Of a stretch of DNA of 64,000 nucleotides, positions 44,689 through 53,225 are shown piece by piece. The translations under genes were made by a program, and so were the position numbers. Below the pieces are notes generated by a model that had not been told where the DNA came from, searched no databases, and saw nothing but the letters and a program-made list of their open reading frames with translations. Position 1 is the stretch's first letter, and every line of letters begins with the position of its first letter. The stretch covers positions 1 through 64,000 of the forward strand of contig CAZVLN010000007.1 in assembly GCA_964627995.1 (NCBI GenBank). The letters run 5' to 3'. Source of the stretch: JAWLFI01 sp964627995 (GTDB taxonomy: Bacteria > Bacteroidota > Bacteroidia > Chitinophagales > Saprospiraceae).

Positions 44689-46115
44689 CTCTTTAATTCT
44701 TTAATCTTTTCAATAAGCCAGTTTCTGTCGGCAATTTTAGCCTGATTCTTGATTTCCTCTTCTACCTTATTTATAGCTTTAGTATCGTGAGGTAAAATAT
44801 TAGATATCCGACGAACATATTTAACAAGGTTTAAGTAATTCTGTCTTCGATTTTCAGGAAGAGATTTCTTATGTCTATTCAGATAAACTTGAAAAGAATC
44901 CAAGAAAGAGTGCAAGGCATCTATTTCCCCCAATTCATAGTAAGTGGCAAGCAATAGGGCTTTAGCACCTAAGCTGTATGAGAAGTCTGTAAATTCAACT
45001 TCATTTAATAGCGGGATAACCTTCTCATATTCATTTCTGTAGTGATGCAGTCTGGCTGTATTAAATTTCACAGCATTCTCTTTAAATTCGGAATTAAGTT
45101 TTTCAGCATACTTACTAATAAAGCCCTCTACCCATTTGTCTTCTCCAGCTCTTAAGCCCGTTAAGACAATATTTTTGTAAGACCAGGGAGACAACTCGCC
45201 ATCTATATATAAAACTTCAGCAAATAAAGCCTGACGATACATTTCAAAAAGCTCAATCAAGAAATCAGTATTTCCCTGGTTATTTTTTGCGATACAAAAA
45301 TTTACTGCAGCCAAATAAATGTCTCTAAGATCGTCAGAATTGAAAATGTACTCGTATTTCTGAATCATTTTCTTCAGCGCATAATAATTTTTAGTGTTAT
45401 CTGTGCTTTCATATAGTTTATACACATGAAAATAAACAATAATTTGTGGCCGATCGGAGTAGTCCTCTTTCTCTATATGTTGTAATATTTCTTCAATAAA
45501 TAAAATATTGTATTCGTGTTTCTGCGTTTTACGGTGAGATAAAAAAGTGCAATAGTATTTAAGTTTTTCTGCTAGGTAGTAATAATCTAGATTTTGTATG
45601 AGCAAATCAATATTGGATCTTTCGGTACGATGAAGTTCTACTTCAGATATTTCATAAAAGCTCTTCTCAATTTTATACTTATAAAAGTAGTAGTTGGAGG
45701 ACCTATCTGGCTGCCTTTTAGCAAGCCGCTTTGCACTATTTATCGTTTTGGTGTACAACAGATCTAATTTTTTGTTCTGTACAGCCTGTAATAAAAAGTC
45801 AGCTTGGTGAATTGGATTCGATTTATAAACTTCTATAGCCAAAAAATCCTCTACGAGAGAAAGCAAATCTGAAGTATATTTTCTAAATCTGCGATCGTCA
45901 TATTCAGTATCATTAGTAAATGTATTCCACAAATCTTTTTTCCGAAGAAGGTTTTTATCTTCATTCTCTGATTTTAGATCTTTCAATAATTCATCAAAAA
46001 ATATTCGTAATCGCTCAGATGGATTAAAATAAGGGGAGTGAATAAATTTACTTAGTCGATTAAGTTCGTAAATTTCAAATTCAGAAAGAACTTGGTATAA
46101 TTTCGTTGTTCTCAT
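44685..46115 (-). CDS. Hypothetical helical-repeat protein
   Basis: 476 residues with no signal peptide and almost all alpha-helical, rich in Tyr, Leu, Lys and Glu, with roughly 35-40-residue helical units and motifs such as YYFYKYKIEKSFYEISE and ALLLATYYELGEIDALHSF. It resembles TPR or other helical solenoid proteins but has no consensus repeat I can line up. I recognise no named family; I suspect it is typical of Saprospirales-like Bacteroidota. It starts divergently from the cadherin-like secreted protein gene. Confidence 0.72.
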   Translation of the reverse strand: MRTTKLYQVLSEFEIYELNRLSKFIHSPYFNPSERLRIFFDELLKDLKSENEDKNLLRKKDLWNTFTNDTEYDDRRFRKYTSDLLSLVEDFLAIEVYKSNPIHQADFLLQAVQNKKLDLLYTKTINSAKRLAKRQPDRSSNYYFYKYKIEKSFYEISEVELHRTERSNIDLLIQNLDYYYLAEKLKYYCTFLSHRKTQKHEYNILFIEEILQHIEKEDYSDRPQIIVYFHVYKLYESTDNTKNYYALKKMIQKYEYIFNSDDLRDIYLAAVNFCIAKNNQGNTDFLIELFEMYRQALFAEVLYIDGELSPWSYKNIVLTGLRAGEDKWVEGFISKYAEKLNSEFKENAVKFNTARLHHYRNEYEKVIPLLNEVEFTDFSYSLGAKALLLATYYELGEIDALHSFLDSFQVYLNRHKKSLPENRRQNYLNLVKYVRRISNILPHDTKAINKVEEEIKNQAKIADRNWLIEKIKELKS

Positions 46116-46230
46116 TGAGGAATATTACTAAGAAGCAATCAGAAAGATATATAATTTCATATCGATTAAAATAGCTCTCATATACTTACACATAAACATA
46201 ATATAAAATTTCTATATATCATACAATTTG

Positions 46231-46262
46231 TTTGAAGCTTTAGATTTATTTCCGTATTATTG
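46231..46262 (+). promoter_or_regulatory. Promoter of the cadherin/dockerin-like secreted protein gene
   Basis: TTTG at 46231-46234, a 20-nt spacer and TATTATTG at 46255-46262 match TTTG-N19-21-TAnnTTTG with one mismatch. Transcription would start about 20 nt before the ATG at 46288. Confidence 0.55.
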
Positions 46263-46287
46263 TGGTTGATAAGATCAATAACCAACC

Positions 46288-48753
46288 ATGAAAACCATTC
46301 TGCTTAAGGCATTACTTTGTTTAGCTGCGTGTATCGCGGTTCAAATGCTTTATGCTCAACCGCACAAAAATATAGATGTAAAAAGGAATACTTCTTTTAC
46401 TTCTGATACAATCGCCGGTGTTGCACAGATAATTATTGATTATCCTCAACAAGGTGATTACGACTTTATCGATATACAAGGCGGGTTTTTATTTCAGTAT
46501 GAGCCAGATAGTGGATTCGTTGGTTTAGATACGGTTATCATTGAGTATATGAATAGTACTGGAGGCGATATTCAATATGAAGTCTATTTCTTTCATATTC
46601 AACCCTCATTGATCTATCTAAAGGACGACTACTATCCCGTTGAATCCGGACAAGATTACCAATCTTTTGATGTTTTATTAAATGATTCGGGTACAGACTC
46701 TCCTTTTTCATTGCATGAAATTATCCATGTAAATAATGGCTTCTCCTATGTAGAAGATGATTCGCTGTTTTATAAACCGGCTAATAACTTCGAAGGCATT
46801 TCTTCTGTAACCTATAAAGCTTGTGATTCTTTAGGCTACTGTGATATAGCACAAGCTCAATTTATTGTTGTTGATTCAACCAATATTCTATCTGAAGACT
46901 CATTAATACTATATACCCCCGAAAACACCTCTATAAGATTTATACTCCCAGATACTGGTTTCCAAACCGTTGGGGCTCCTGATTTAGGTATCATTATAGA
47001 CGAATTTGAGGGTAGAGTATTTGAATACTCCCCATTCCAGAATACTAATGGAACAGATATCCTTGAAATGGATAATTCGGAATTAAACCGTACCGTAATT
47101 ATTCATATTATTGATGTGCCTACCCCCAACCAAAGAGTGGTAGATGACTATATATATACACATAAGGATACCGAAATCGAATTCGACGTTCTGACCAATG
47201 ATTTCATAAGCAATGGAAGGGTTAACTCTCATACCAATGCACCTAACGGAACATTAATAAAATTAGGCGATGGGGAGTTTCGTTTTATTCCGGATGCTGA
47301 TTTTGAAGGTTTAACTCAATTTACATATACTACTTGTATTTTTGGCTCAAATTGCGAGACAGGAAGGGTGAAGATTTTTGTTGGCAATTTAAACCCTGAC
47401 AATAGATCCAATTACAATCTCATTACACCCAAAAATCGTGATTTAGTTATAAATTATGATGTGCCGATTGCTAATTTCATGTTCGAAATAGCTCAGGATT
47501 GTTCAAATGGTGAATTAACCATTTATCCAGGTTTAGATACCTTATCCATCGGTTGCGAAGAAGTGACTGGATATAATTTAGTAGTCTACACACCAGATTC
47601 TAATTACGTAGGAGAGGATGAATTTGATTTGGAATATTGCGTAAATGGAGGGATTGACTGTGAGATTGTAAAAGTTAAAGTAGATGTTATTGATCAGAAT
47701 TTAGATTCTGTTTGTATCTGCGCTGATGATTGTGTCTGGCCCGGTGATATCAACCATGATGGTAAGGTAGATATGATCGACCTTCTTTCATTAGGATGGC
47801 ATGTCGGACTTGACGGAGAAGAAAGGCCGTATGCTCAGCCTGACGAATGGTTTGGCCAATATGCCCCTAATTGGGATAAGGATCAAATCAATAGCAGTAA
47901 CCTTAAGCATGCTGATGTTAATGGAGATGGTTTAGTTAGGGTAGAGGATAAGGACGGAATTAATGAATTCTATAATAATATTCACTCTATCCTAAATGAG
48001 CCTATAAAAGAGCCTAGGACATATCCAATTATGTTAGAAATTGCAGGGCCTTCAGATCCAGAGCCAGGTGACTATGTTTTAATGAATGTTCTTGCAGGAA
48101 CAGAGAACAATCCGGCTATCGACTTGCACGGCCTTGAACTTAATTTTGACTTTCATCCGGATATAGTCGACACCTCAACTATAGAAATGTTTTTCTCGCC
48201 ATCATCATGGTTGGTAGGTAATAACACTAGTATTGACTTAGTTAAGCATCAGGGACGTTCCATAGATGGGGCTATAAGCCGAATTGATAGAAGAGGTAGA
48301 GCGGGCTTTGGACTTGTGGCTCAAGTAGGTTTTATTATTGAAGATGACCTTGATGGTATTCGAGCATCTGATAATATTATTACTTATAATATCGGACTTT
48401 CGCAAGCTTCTGTGATGTTAGGAGATGGCTCAATCATATCATTACAAAAAATCGCTGTTCCGCTAAATATTAAAATGTATCCGGATAAGAAAGCTGGTGC
48501 TTTTTCAGCACAGGATATTTTAGTTTATCCAAACCCAGCTCGAGAGATCATAAACATTAGAACAAATAGTCATACACTTCAAACCGTGGAGCTATATGAT
48601 GCACAGGGAAGAATTGTACATGTAAACGAATTAGATAATCCGAATTCTTATTCTAAGATCAACACTAATAATACTGTACCTGGTTTTTATATCCTCCGAG
48701 TAGAAAATCAAGATGGTACTTGGGTATCAAAGAAGGTTCAAATAATAGAATAG
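46288..48753 (+). CDS. Secreted T9SS protein with cadherin-like and dockerin-like calcium-binding domains
   Basis: 821 residues with a signal peptide (1-24). Two or more cadherin/Ig-like tandem segments follow (about 115-200 and 285-370, each with DDY..., FDVLLND or FDVLTNDF and a closing TYKACD / TYTTC cysteine pair). A dockerin-like calcium module has DINHDGKVDMID near 487 and DVNGDGLVRVED near 543. A C-terminal T9SS sorting domain from about 748 starts VYPNPAREI. No catalytic domain is seen. It should be a cell-surface adhesin or structural protein, perhaps calcium-stabilised. Confidence 0.85.
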   Translation: MKTILLKALLCLAACIAVQMLYAQPHKNIDVKRNTSFTSDTIAGVAQIIIDYPQQGDYDFIDIQGGFLFQYEPDSGFVGLDTVIIEYMNSTGGDIQYEVYFFHIQPSLIYLKDDYYPVESGQDYQSFDVLLNDSGTDSPFSLHEIIHVNNGFSYVEDDSLFYKPANNFEGISSVTYKACDSLGYCDIAQAQFIVVDSTNILSEDSLILYTPENTSIRFILPDTGFQTVGAPDLGIIIDEFEGRVFEYSPFQNTNGTDILEMDNSELNRTVIIHIIDVPTPNQRVVDDYIYTHKDTEIEFDVLTNDFISNGRVNSHTNAPNGTLIKLGDGEFRFIPDADFEGLTQFTYTTCIFGSNCETGRVKIFVGNLNPDNRSNYNLITPKNRDLVINYDVPIANFMFEIAQDCSNGELTIYPGLDTLSIGCEEVTGYNLVVYTPDSNYVGEDEFDLEYCVNGGIDCEIVKVKVDVIDQNLDSVCICADDCVWPGDINHDGKVDMIDLLSLGWHVGLDGEERPYAQPDEWFGQYAPNWDKDQINSSNLKHADVNGDGLVRVEDKDGINEFYNNIHSILNEPIKEPRTYPIMLEIAGPSDPEPGDYVLMNVLAGTENNPAIDLHGLELNFDFHPDIVDTSTIEMFFSPSSWLVGNNTSIDLVKHQGRSIDGAISRIDRRGRAGFGLVAQVGFIIEDDLDGIRASDNIITYNIGLSQASVMLGDGSIISLQKIAVPLNIKMYPDKKAGAFSAQDILVYPNPAREIINIRTNSHTLQTVELYDAQGRIVHVNELDNPNSYSKINTNNTVPGFYILRVENQDGTWVSKKVQIIE

Positions 48754-48835
48754 ACTTTATTCTTATCTCATAAGCTTCTTTTCCGAAACTTCTCATTCCG
48801 CTCCCTTCAACAATTTTTTGTGAGTAAATTTTGCT

Positions 48836-49567
48836 TTAAAGCCGATTTTCATTTATTACTTGTAAAATTTCATCCCTATAATTTTTTCCAATAGGTATGG
48901 ACTTCTTTTCTCCACTTATATTAAGCTCAACTGAATTTCCTACTACCGCTTCAATCTTATCAAGTGCTAAAATATAAGACCTGTGAACGCGCATAAATAG
49001 ATTTGAAGGTAATTTTTTCTCTAGCCCCTTCATGGTTTGAAGCGTTACGATTCGATCTTTTGCCCTCTTAATTATCACGTAATCTTTGAGCCCTTCTATG
49101 TAATAAATATCATCAAAATTAACTTTTGTTAGTTTTTTATCCGCCTTTACATAAATAAAAGGTGGGTCTGAATCATTGGTATCTTCGGTGTTGCTTCGTT
49201 GCGTTTCTGTGGCCCGTTGATTAACTTTCTGTATAGCTTTAAGAAATCGGTCAAATGTGAATGGCTTCAATAGAAAGTCTACTGCGTTTAAATCGAATCC
49301 TTCTACCGCAAAATCAGAATGTGCCGTAGTAAAAATAATGTGAGGTGGATGAGTTAAACTCTTAACTAATTCTATTCCCGTTATTTGAGGCATTTGAATA
49401 TCTAAAATTAATAAGTCATAATTTGACTTCGATAACTCCTCAGCTGCTTCCATTGCGGAATGGCATTGTTTTATAATTGAAAGAGACGGAATTTTATTGG
49501 AGTAATTTTCAATTACCTCTAATGCTAATGGTTCATCATCAACTACTATGGCTTTAATTTCTTTCAT
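48836..49567 (-). CDS. LytTR-family response regulator
   Basis: 243 residues: a receiver domain (1-120) with acidic pair Asp10-Asp11 and phospho-acceptor Asp56 (LLILDIQMP), the switch T/K region FTTAHSDFAVEGFDLNAVDFLLKPF, and a C-terminal LytTR DNA-binding domain (about 140-243) with FMRVHRSYILALDKIEAV. It overlaps the kinase gene upstream by 14 nt and forms its output half. Target genes unknown. Confidence 0.95.
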   Translation of the reverse strand: MKEIKAIVVDDEPLALEVIENYSNKIPSLSIIKQCHSAMEAAEELSKSNYDLLILDIQMPQITGIELVKSLTHPPHIIFTTAHSDFAVEGFDLNAVDFLLKPFTFDRFLKAIQKVNQRATETQRSNTEDTNDSDPPFIYVKADKKLTKVNFDDIYYIEGLKDYVIIKRAKDRIVTLQTMKGLEKKLPSNLFMRVHRSYILALDKIEAVVGNSVELNISGEKKSIPIGKNYRDEILQVINENRL

Positions 49568-50627
49568 TCTGTTTTAATTTTATGTCTAATATAATCCTAA
49601 AATAATCTGTTCCTTCTTTTATCTGTAATGAATGGTTATCTGGGTATAGTAGTTTTAGTCTCCGTTTTACATTTTCTAACCCAATTCCACTTGAAGAGGA
49701 CTTGACTTCTGAAGGTCTAAATTTTCTATTTTCATATTCTTTTTGAGGTATAGAGTTTCCTATTGTTAAGGTAACTAATTCCTCTTTAACCTTAAACGCG
49801 ATATCAATCCAGCCTCCATGGATTCTATTACCTAAGCCGTGCTTAAAAGCATTTTCAAAAAATGGTGTAAATAATAAGGGAGCAATTTTTTGGTCAGTGG
49901 CCAGACCCTCAAGGGTGTAGTTGATTTCTACATCACTTCCATATCTCAACCGCTCAAGTTCGACATAGTTACCCATATATTGAATTTCCTTTTCCAAAGA
50001 AACTTCGGCTTCATTGCAATCATAGAGCATGTAACGCATAATCTCAGATAGTCGAATGACCATTTGTGGTGCTGAGTCTGATTTTTTTAGCGTTAATGCG
50101 TATAGACTGTTTAGTGTATTGAATAAAAAGTGAGGATTAATTTGTGATCTTAGGAATTTTAATTCTGATTGTAGATTTTCTTTTTCGAGCTCACGCATAC
50201 GGCGCAAATCGCCCAACCAATTCCAAATTATTTTGACTACAGTAGAAATGACACCAATTATTAGGAAGGAAAGAAAAGTAAACCATTGGGATTGTAAAAC
50301 TTCAGTTTGCAATTCCGGTACAGTCCAAAACCGTAAATAATAAACCAGAGATCTGAGAGGTGTAAGAATTAAGGCAGAGGTTATGAAAAGAAGCAAATAG
50401 GTTATTACAGACCGTTGTTGGAGAAAGTTCGGAATAAGATAGTGAGTGTTGAATTGAACGTAGGTATAGAAAAAAGCTAAGGCTATTAATACGTTGCTAA
50501 TATTAAACCAGGTGAATGGAGACTCATTTGAAATGACAAGAAGAATTGTTCCAAAGATTAGCCAAAGCCCACCTTTTAAAAGCGCTTTTGTAGAAAAAGT
50601 CCGACTTATTTGTTTAATTGTTATCAT
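49554..50627 (-). CDS. LytS/YehU-type sensor histidine kinase
   Basis: A 357-residue membrane kinase. Four membrane helices occupy about residues 18-135, followed by the His_kinase domain with phospho-acceptor His166 in LRSQINPHFLFNTLNSLYAL, then an ATPase domain with FENAFKHGL and SSSGIGLENVKRRL. Pairs with the LytTR regulator in a 14-nt overlapping operon. The signal is unknown. ATG at 50627 is preferred; a TTG two codons earlier also exists. It diverges from the PTPS/QueD gene. Confidence 0.93.
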   Translation of the reverse strand: MITIKQISRTFSTKALLKGGLWLIFGTILLVISNESPFTWFNISNVLIALAFFYTYVQFNTHYLIPNFLQQRSVITYLLLFITSALILTPLRSLVYYLRFWTVPELQTEVLQSQWFTFLSFLIIGVISTVVKIIWNWLGDLRRMRELEKENLQSELKFLRSQINPHFLFNTLNSLYALTLKKSDSAPQMVIRLSEIMRYMLYDCNEAEVSLEKEIQYMGNYVELERLRYGSDVEINYTLEGLATDQKIAPLLFTPFFENAFKHGLGNRIHGGWIDIAFKVKEELVTLTIGNSIPQKEYENRKFRPSEVKSSSSGIGLENVKRRLKLLYPDNHSLQIKEGTDYFRIILDIKLKQNERN

Positions 50628-50695
50628 TCTCAAGATTAGCTTCTAAAGTATGATAATCTTTTTACATAACCAGACAAGGGAAACAAATTAACTAG

Positions 50696-50726
50696 TTCGT
50701 TTCTCCAAGGGTAAAGCGTATATTTG
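50696..50726 (+). promoter_or_regulatory. Promoter of the pterin pair (PTPS/QueD-FolE)
   Basis: TTCG at 50696-50699, a 19-nt spacer and TATATTTG at 50719-50726. The -7 box is exact and the -33 box has one mismatch. Transcription would start about 10 nt before the ATG at 50744. Confidence 0.5.
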
Positions 50727-50743
50727 CATCGTAAACAAGAGGT

Positions 50744-51157
50744 ATGGTTTTAATAACACGAGTTGAAAAATTTAATGCTGCCCATAAACTTTGGGTAGAT
50801 CAATGGAGTGAAGAAAAGAATAAGGAGGTTTTTGGTAAATGCTCCAATAAAAATTGGCATGGTCATAACTATTACTTGCACGTTACTATTAAAGGAAAAC
50901 CGGACCCCTTAACTGGTTTTGTGGTAGATGTAAAATATTTATCTAAAATCATTAAGTCTAAAGTTATAGAGTATATAGACCATTCTAATCTAAATTTAGA
51001 CGTACCTTTTATACCTGAAGGCATGCAGCCCACTACTGAAAATTTAGTCATTCAAATATGGAAAGAACTAGCGCCTCACATTCCTGGAGAAGCTGAATTG
51101 TTCAAACTTAAGCTCTATGAAACTGATTCCATTTATGCTGAATACTACGGTGAATAG
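50744..51157 (+). CDS. 6-pyruvoyl-tetrahydropterin synthase / QueD family protein
   Basis: A 137-residue T-fold enzyme of COG0720 acting on dihydroneopterin triphosphate. Zinc ligands are His14, His39 and His41 (WHGHNY); Cys33 is the catalytic cysteine. The spacing is Cys-x5-HGH, as in pyruvoyl-tetrahydropterin synthases, and not the Cys-x3-HGH of classical E. coli QueD. It could therefore make 6-pyruvoyl-tetrahydropterin (biopterin route) as well as or instead of 6-carboxy-tetrahydropterin (queuosine route). folE, supplier of its substrate, follows after 34 nt. Confidence 0.9.
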   Translation: MVLITRVEKFNAAHKLWVDQWSEEKNKEVFGKCSNKNWHGHNYYLHVTIKGKPDPLTGFVVDVKYLSKIIKSKVIEYIDHSNLNLDVPFIPEGMQPTTENLVIQIWKELAPHIPGEAELFKLKLYETDSIYAEYYGE

Positions 51158-51191
51158 AGTATTCTAGCGTCTGCAATTTAAAAAGGTATTA

Positions 51192-51764
51192 ATGAAGAAT
51201 GAAAAACTAATTGAATTAGAAAAAATGTATCGTCAAATTATAGAGTTAGTTGGTGAGGATGTATCGCGTCAAGGCCTTTCAAAAACACCGATAAGGGCAG
51301 CAAAATCCATCCAATTTCTCACACAGGGATACAATCAAAATGCGAACGAAATATTATCAAGTGCGCTGTTTGAGGAGGACTATAACGAAATGGTTATCGT
51401 AAAGGATATTGAACTCTATTCTCTTTGTGAACATCATTTACTACCCTTTTTTGGTAAAGCACATGTCGCATACATTCCAAATGGCAAGATTGTAGGCCTG
51501 AGTAAAATTCCTCGAATCATTGATGTTTTTGCGAGAAGATTTCAAGTTCAAGAACGGCTTACCACTGAGATTCTAGAATCAATTGATAAGGTGCTAAATC
51601 CACAAGGAGTTGCTGTTGTCATTGAGGCTCACCATATGTGTATGATGATGAGAGGTGTTGAAAAACAAAATTCAGTAACAACAACATCTGCATTTACAGG
51701 TTCTTTTTCGGAGATCCAAACACGAAATGAGTTTTTAAAGCTCATTTCATCTTCACTTAGTTAA
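51192..51764 (+). CDS. folE: GTP cyclohydrolase I
   Basis: Converts GTP to 7,8-dihydroneopterin triphosphate, entry point to folate, biopterin and queuosine. 190 residues with zinc ligands Cys79 and His82 (LCEHHLLPFFG) and Cys150 (AHHMCMMMRG), plus GLSKIPRIIDVFARRFQVQERLT and SVTTTSAFTGSF. Length normal for the type I enzyme. Second gene of a pterin pair; fabD follows 10 nt later and YqgE 10 nt after that, so a long rightward transcript is likely. Confidence 0.96.
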   Translation: MKNEKLIELEKMYRQIIELVGEDVSRQGLSKTPIRAAKSIQFLTQGYNQNANEILSSALFEEDYNEMVIVKDIELYSLCEHHLLPFFGKAHVAYIPNGKIVGLSKIPRIIDVFARRFQVQERLTTEILESIDKVLNPQGVAVVIEAHHMCMMMRGVEKQNSVTTTSAFTGSFSEIQTRNEFLKLISSSLS

Positions 51765-51774
51765 ACCACTATTT

Positions 51775-52650
51775 ATGAAAGCTTTTATTTTCCCTGGCCA
51801 GGGAAGCCAATTTCCAGGAATGGGTAAAAATATTTATGATCAATACGCTGAAAGTCATCCGTATTTTGAGGAAGCCAATGAAATTTTAGGCTTTAATATC
51901 CAAAATATAATGTTTGAAGGGTCTAAAGAAGACTTAAAAAGAACAGCTGTTACACAACCTGCAGTCTTTCTTTATTCTTACTTATCCTATGTAACCATGC
52001 CTGATAGGCCTTTGCCAGGCGCAATGGCAGGCCATTCTCTGGGAGAGCTTACAGCCTTGGTATCTGCAGAGGTGCTATCTTTTTCTGATGGTTTAGACTT
52101 AGTGAAGTCGAGAGCAAATGCTATGCAAAAGGCATGTGAAGCAAAGAAAAGTACTATGGCTGCTATTGTCGGACTCGAGGACCAAAAGGTACGGTCTATT
52201 TGCTCAGATATAAATGATGATGTTGTTGCCGCTAACTTCAACTGCCCAGGTCAGGTTGTTATTTCCGGAAGCGAGTCGGGGGTACAACTTGCCATGGAAA
52301 AATTAAAATCAGAAGGAGCTAAACGGGCACTACCTTTGGCCGTTGGAGGAGCTTTCCATTCTGCCTTTATGAGTCCCGCAGAAGAAGAATTAAAAGAAAA
52401 AATTCAATCCATTTCATTTTCAATTCCTAGCTGTCCAATTTATCAAAACGTAGATGCCAAACCACATGAAATCCCCCAAGAGATTCAAGAGAATTTAATT
52501 TCTCAACTAACTTCTCCGGTGTTATGGACACAGACGATGAATCATATGTTAAGTGATGGGATAGATGATTTTATTGAATTTGGTGGAAAAGTGCTTTCTG
52601 GATTTGTAAAAAGAGTTGATCGACAAATCCCAACGCTACAAATCATGTAA
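51775..52650 (+). CDS. fabD: Malonyl-CoA:ACP transacylase
   Basis: Moves malonyl groups from CoA to acyl carrier protein for fatty acid synthesis. 291 residues with N-terminal FIFPGQGSQFPGMG, nucleophile Ser88 in GHSLGE, and His195 in GGAFHSAFM as catalytic base. The C-terminal region FIEFGGKVLSGFVKR is family-typical. No other fab genes lie beside it; the neighbours are folE and a YqgE/AlgH-family gene. Confidence 0.95.
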   Translation: MKAFIFPGQGSQFPGMGKNIYDQYAESHPYFEEANEILGFNIQNIMFEGSKEDLKRTAVTQPAVFLYSYLSYVTMPDRPLPGAMAGHSLGELTALVSAEVLSFSDGLDLVKSRANAMQKACEAKKSTMAAIVGLEDQKVRSICSDINDDVVAANFNCPGQVVISGSESGVQLAMEKLKSEGAKRALPLAVGGAFHSAFMSPAEEELKEKIQSISFSIPSCPIYQNVDAKPHEIPQEIQENLISQLTSPVLWTQTMNHMLSDGIDDFIEFGGKVLSGFVKRVDRQIPTLQIM

Positions 52651-52660
52651 AAAATAATTT

Positions 52661-53221
52661 ATGAATTTCGATTTAGTTGAGAAATCTAGTCTCCTAATAT
52701 CGCACCCGTATTTATACGACCATAATTTTAGACGATCGGTGGTACTGCTCTCTGAGCACTCTATAGACGGAGGAACTATAGGGTTTATATTGAATAAACC
52801 CCTTAAAATTCCTGTGGACAGTTTACTATCTGATTTTCCTGATTTCGCCTCCCATGTGTATTATGGTGGACCTGTGAATACTGAACGAATTCACTTTGTT
52901 CATACAGCTGGAGACATTTTAGATGGTAGTATTCGGATATCTGACGGATTATATTGGGGAGGTGATTACTCAAAATTGAAGTTTTTAGTTCAATCGAAAT
53001 TAATAACGGAAAAAAACATTCGCTTTTTCGTAGGATACGCTGGATGGGACTATAATCAACTCCAAGATGAAATGGATATCAATTCCTGGTTGGTTAGTGA
53101 TAGTGATATTAACTACATCTTTAACTCTAAGCCCAAGGCTCTCTGGAAAGAAGTCTTAGAAAACATGGGTGGGCGATACAGTGTAATTGCTCAAATGCCT
53201 GATCATTTTCTCCTTAATTAA
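52661..53221 (+). CDS. YqgE/AlgH family protein
   Basis: A 186-residue conserved protein of the YqgE/AlgH (DUF179) family. Visible segments are SSLLISHPYLYDHNFRRSVVLLSEHS, GTIGFILNKPL, VYYGGPV and FFVGYAGWDYNQLQDEM. Function is not firmly known; in some bacteria it affects alginate or transcription. It starts 10 nt after fabD, and the ABC-F gene starts 4 nt after its stop. Confidence 0.93.
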   Translation: MNFDLVEKSSLLISHPYLYDHNFRRSVVLLSEHSIDGGTIGFILNKPLKIPVDSLLSDFPDFASHVYYGGPVNTERIHFVHTAGDILDGSIRISDGLYWGGDYSKLKFLVQSKLITEKNIRFFVGYAGWDYNQLQDEMDINSWLVSDSDINYIFNSKPKALWKEVLENMGGRYSVIAQMPDHFLLN

Positions 53222-53225
53222 ATTT

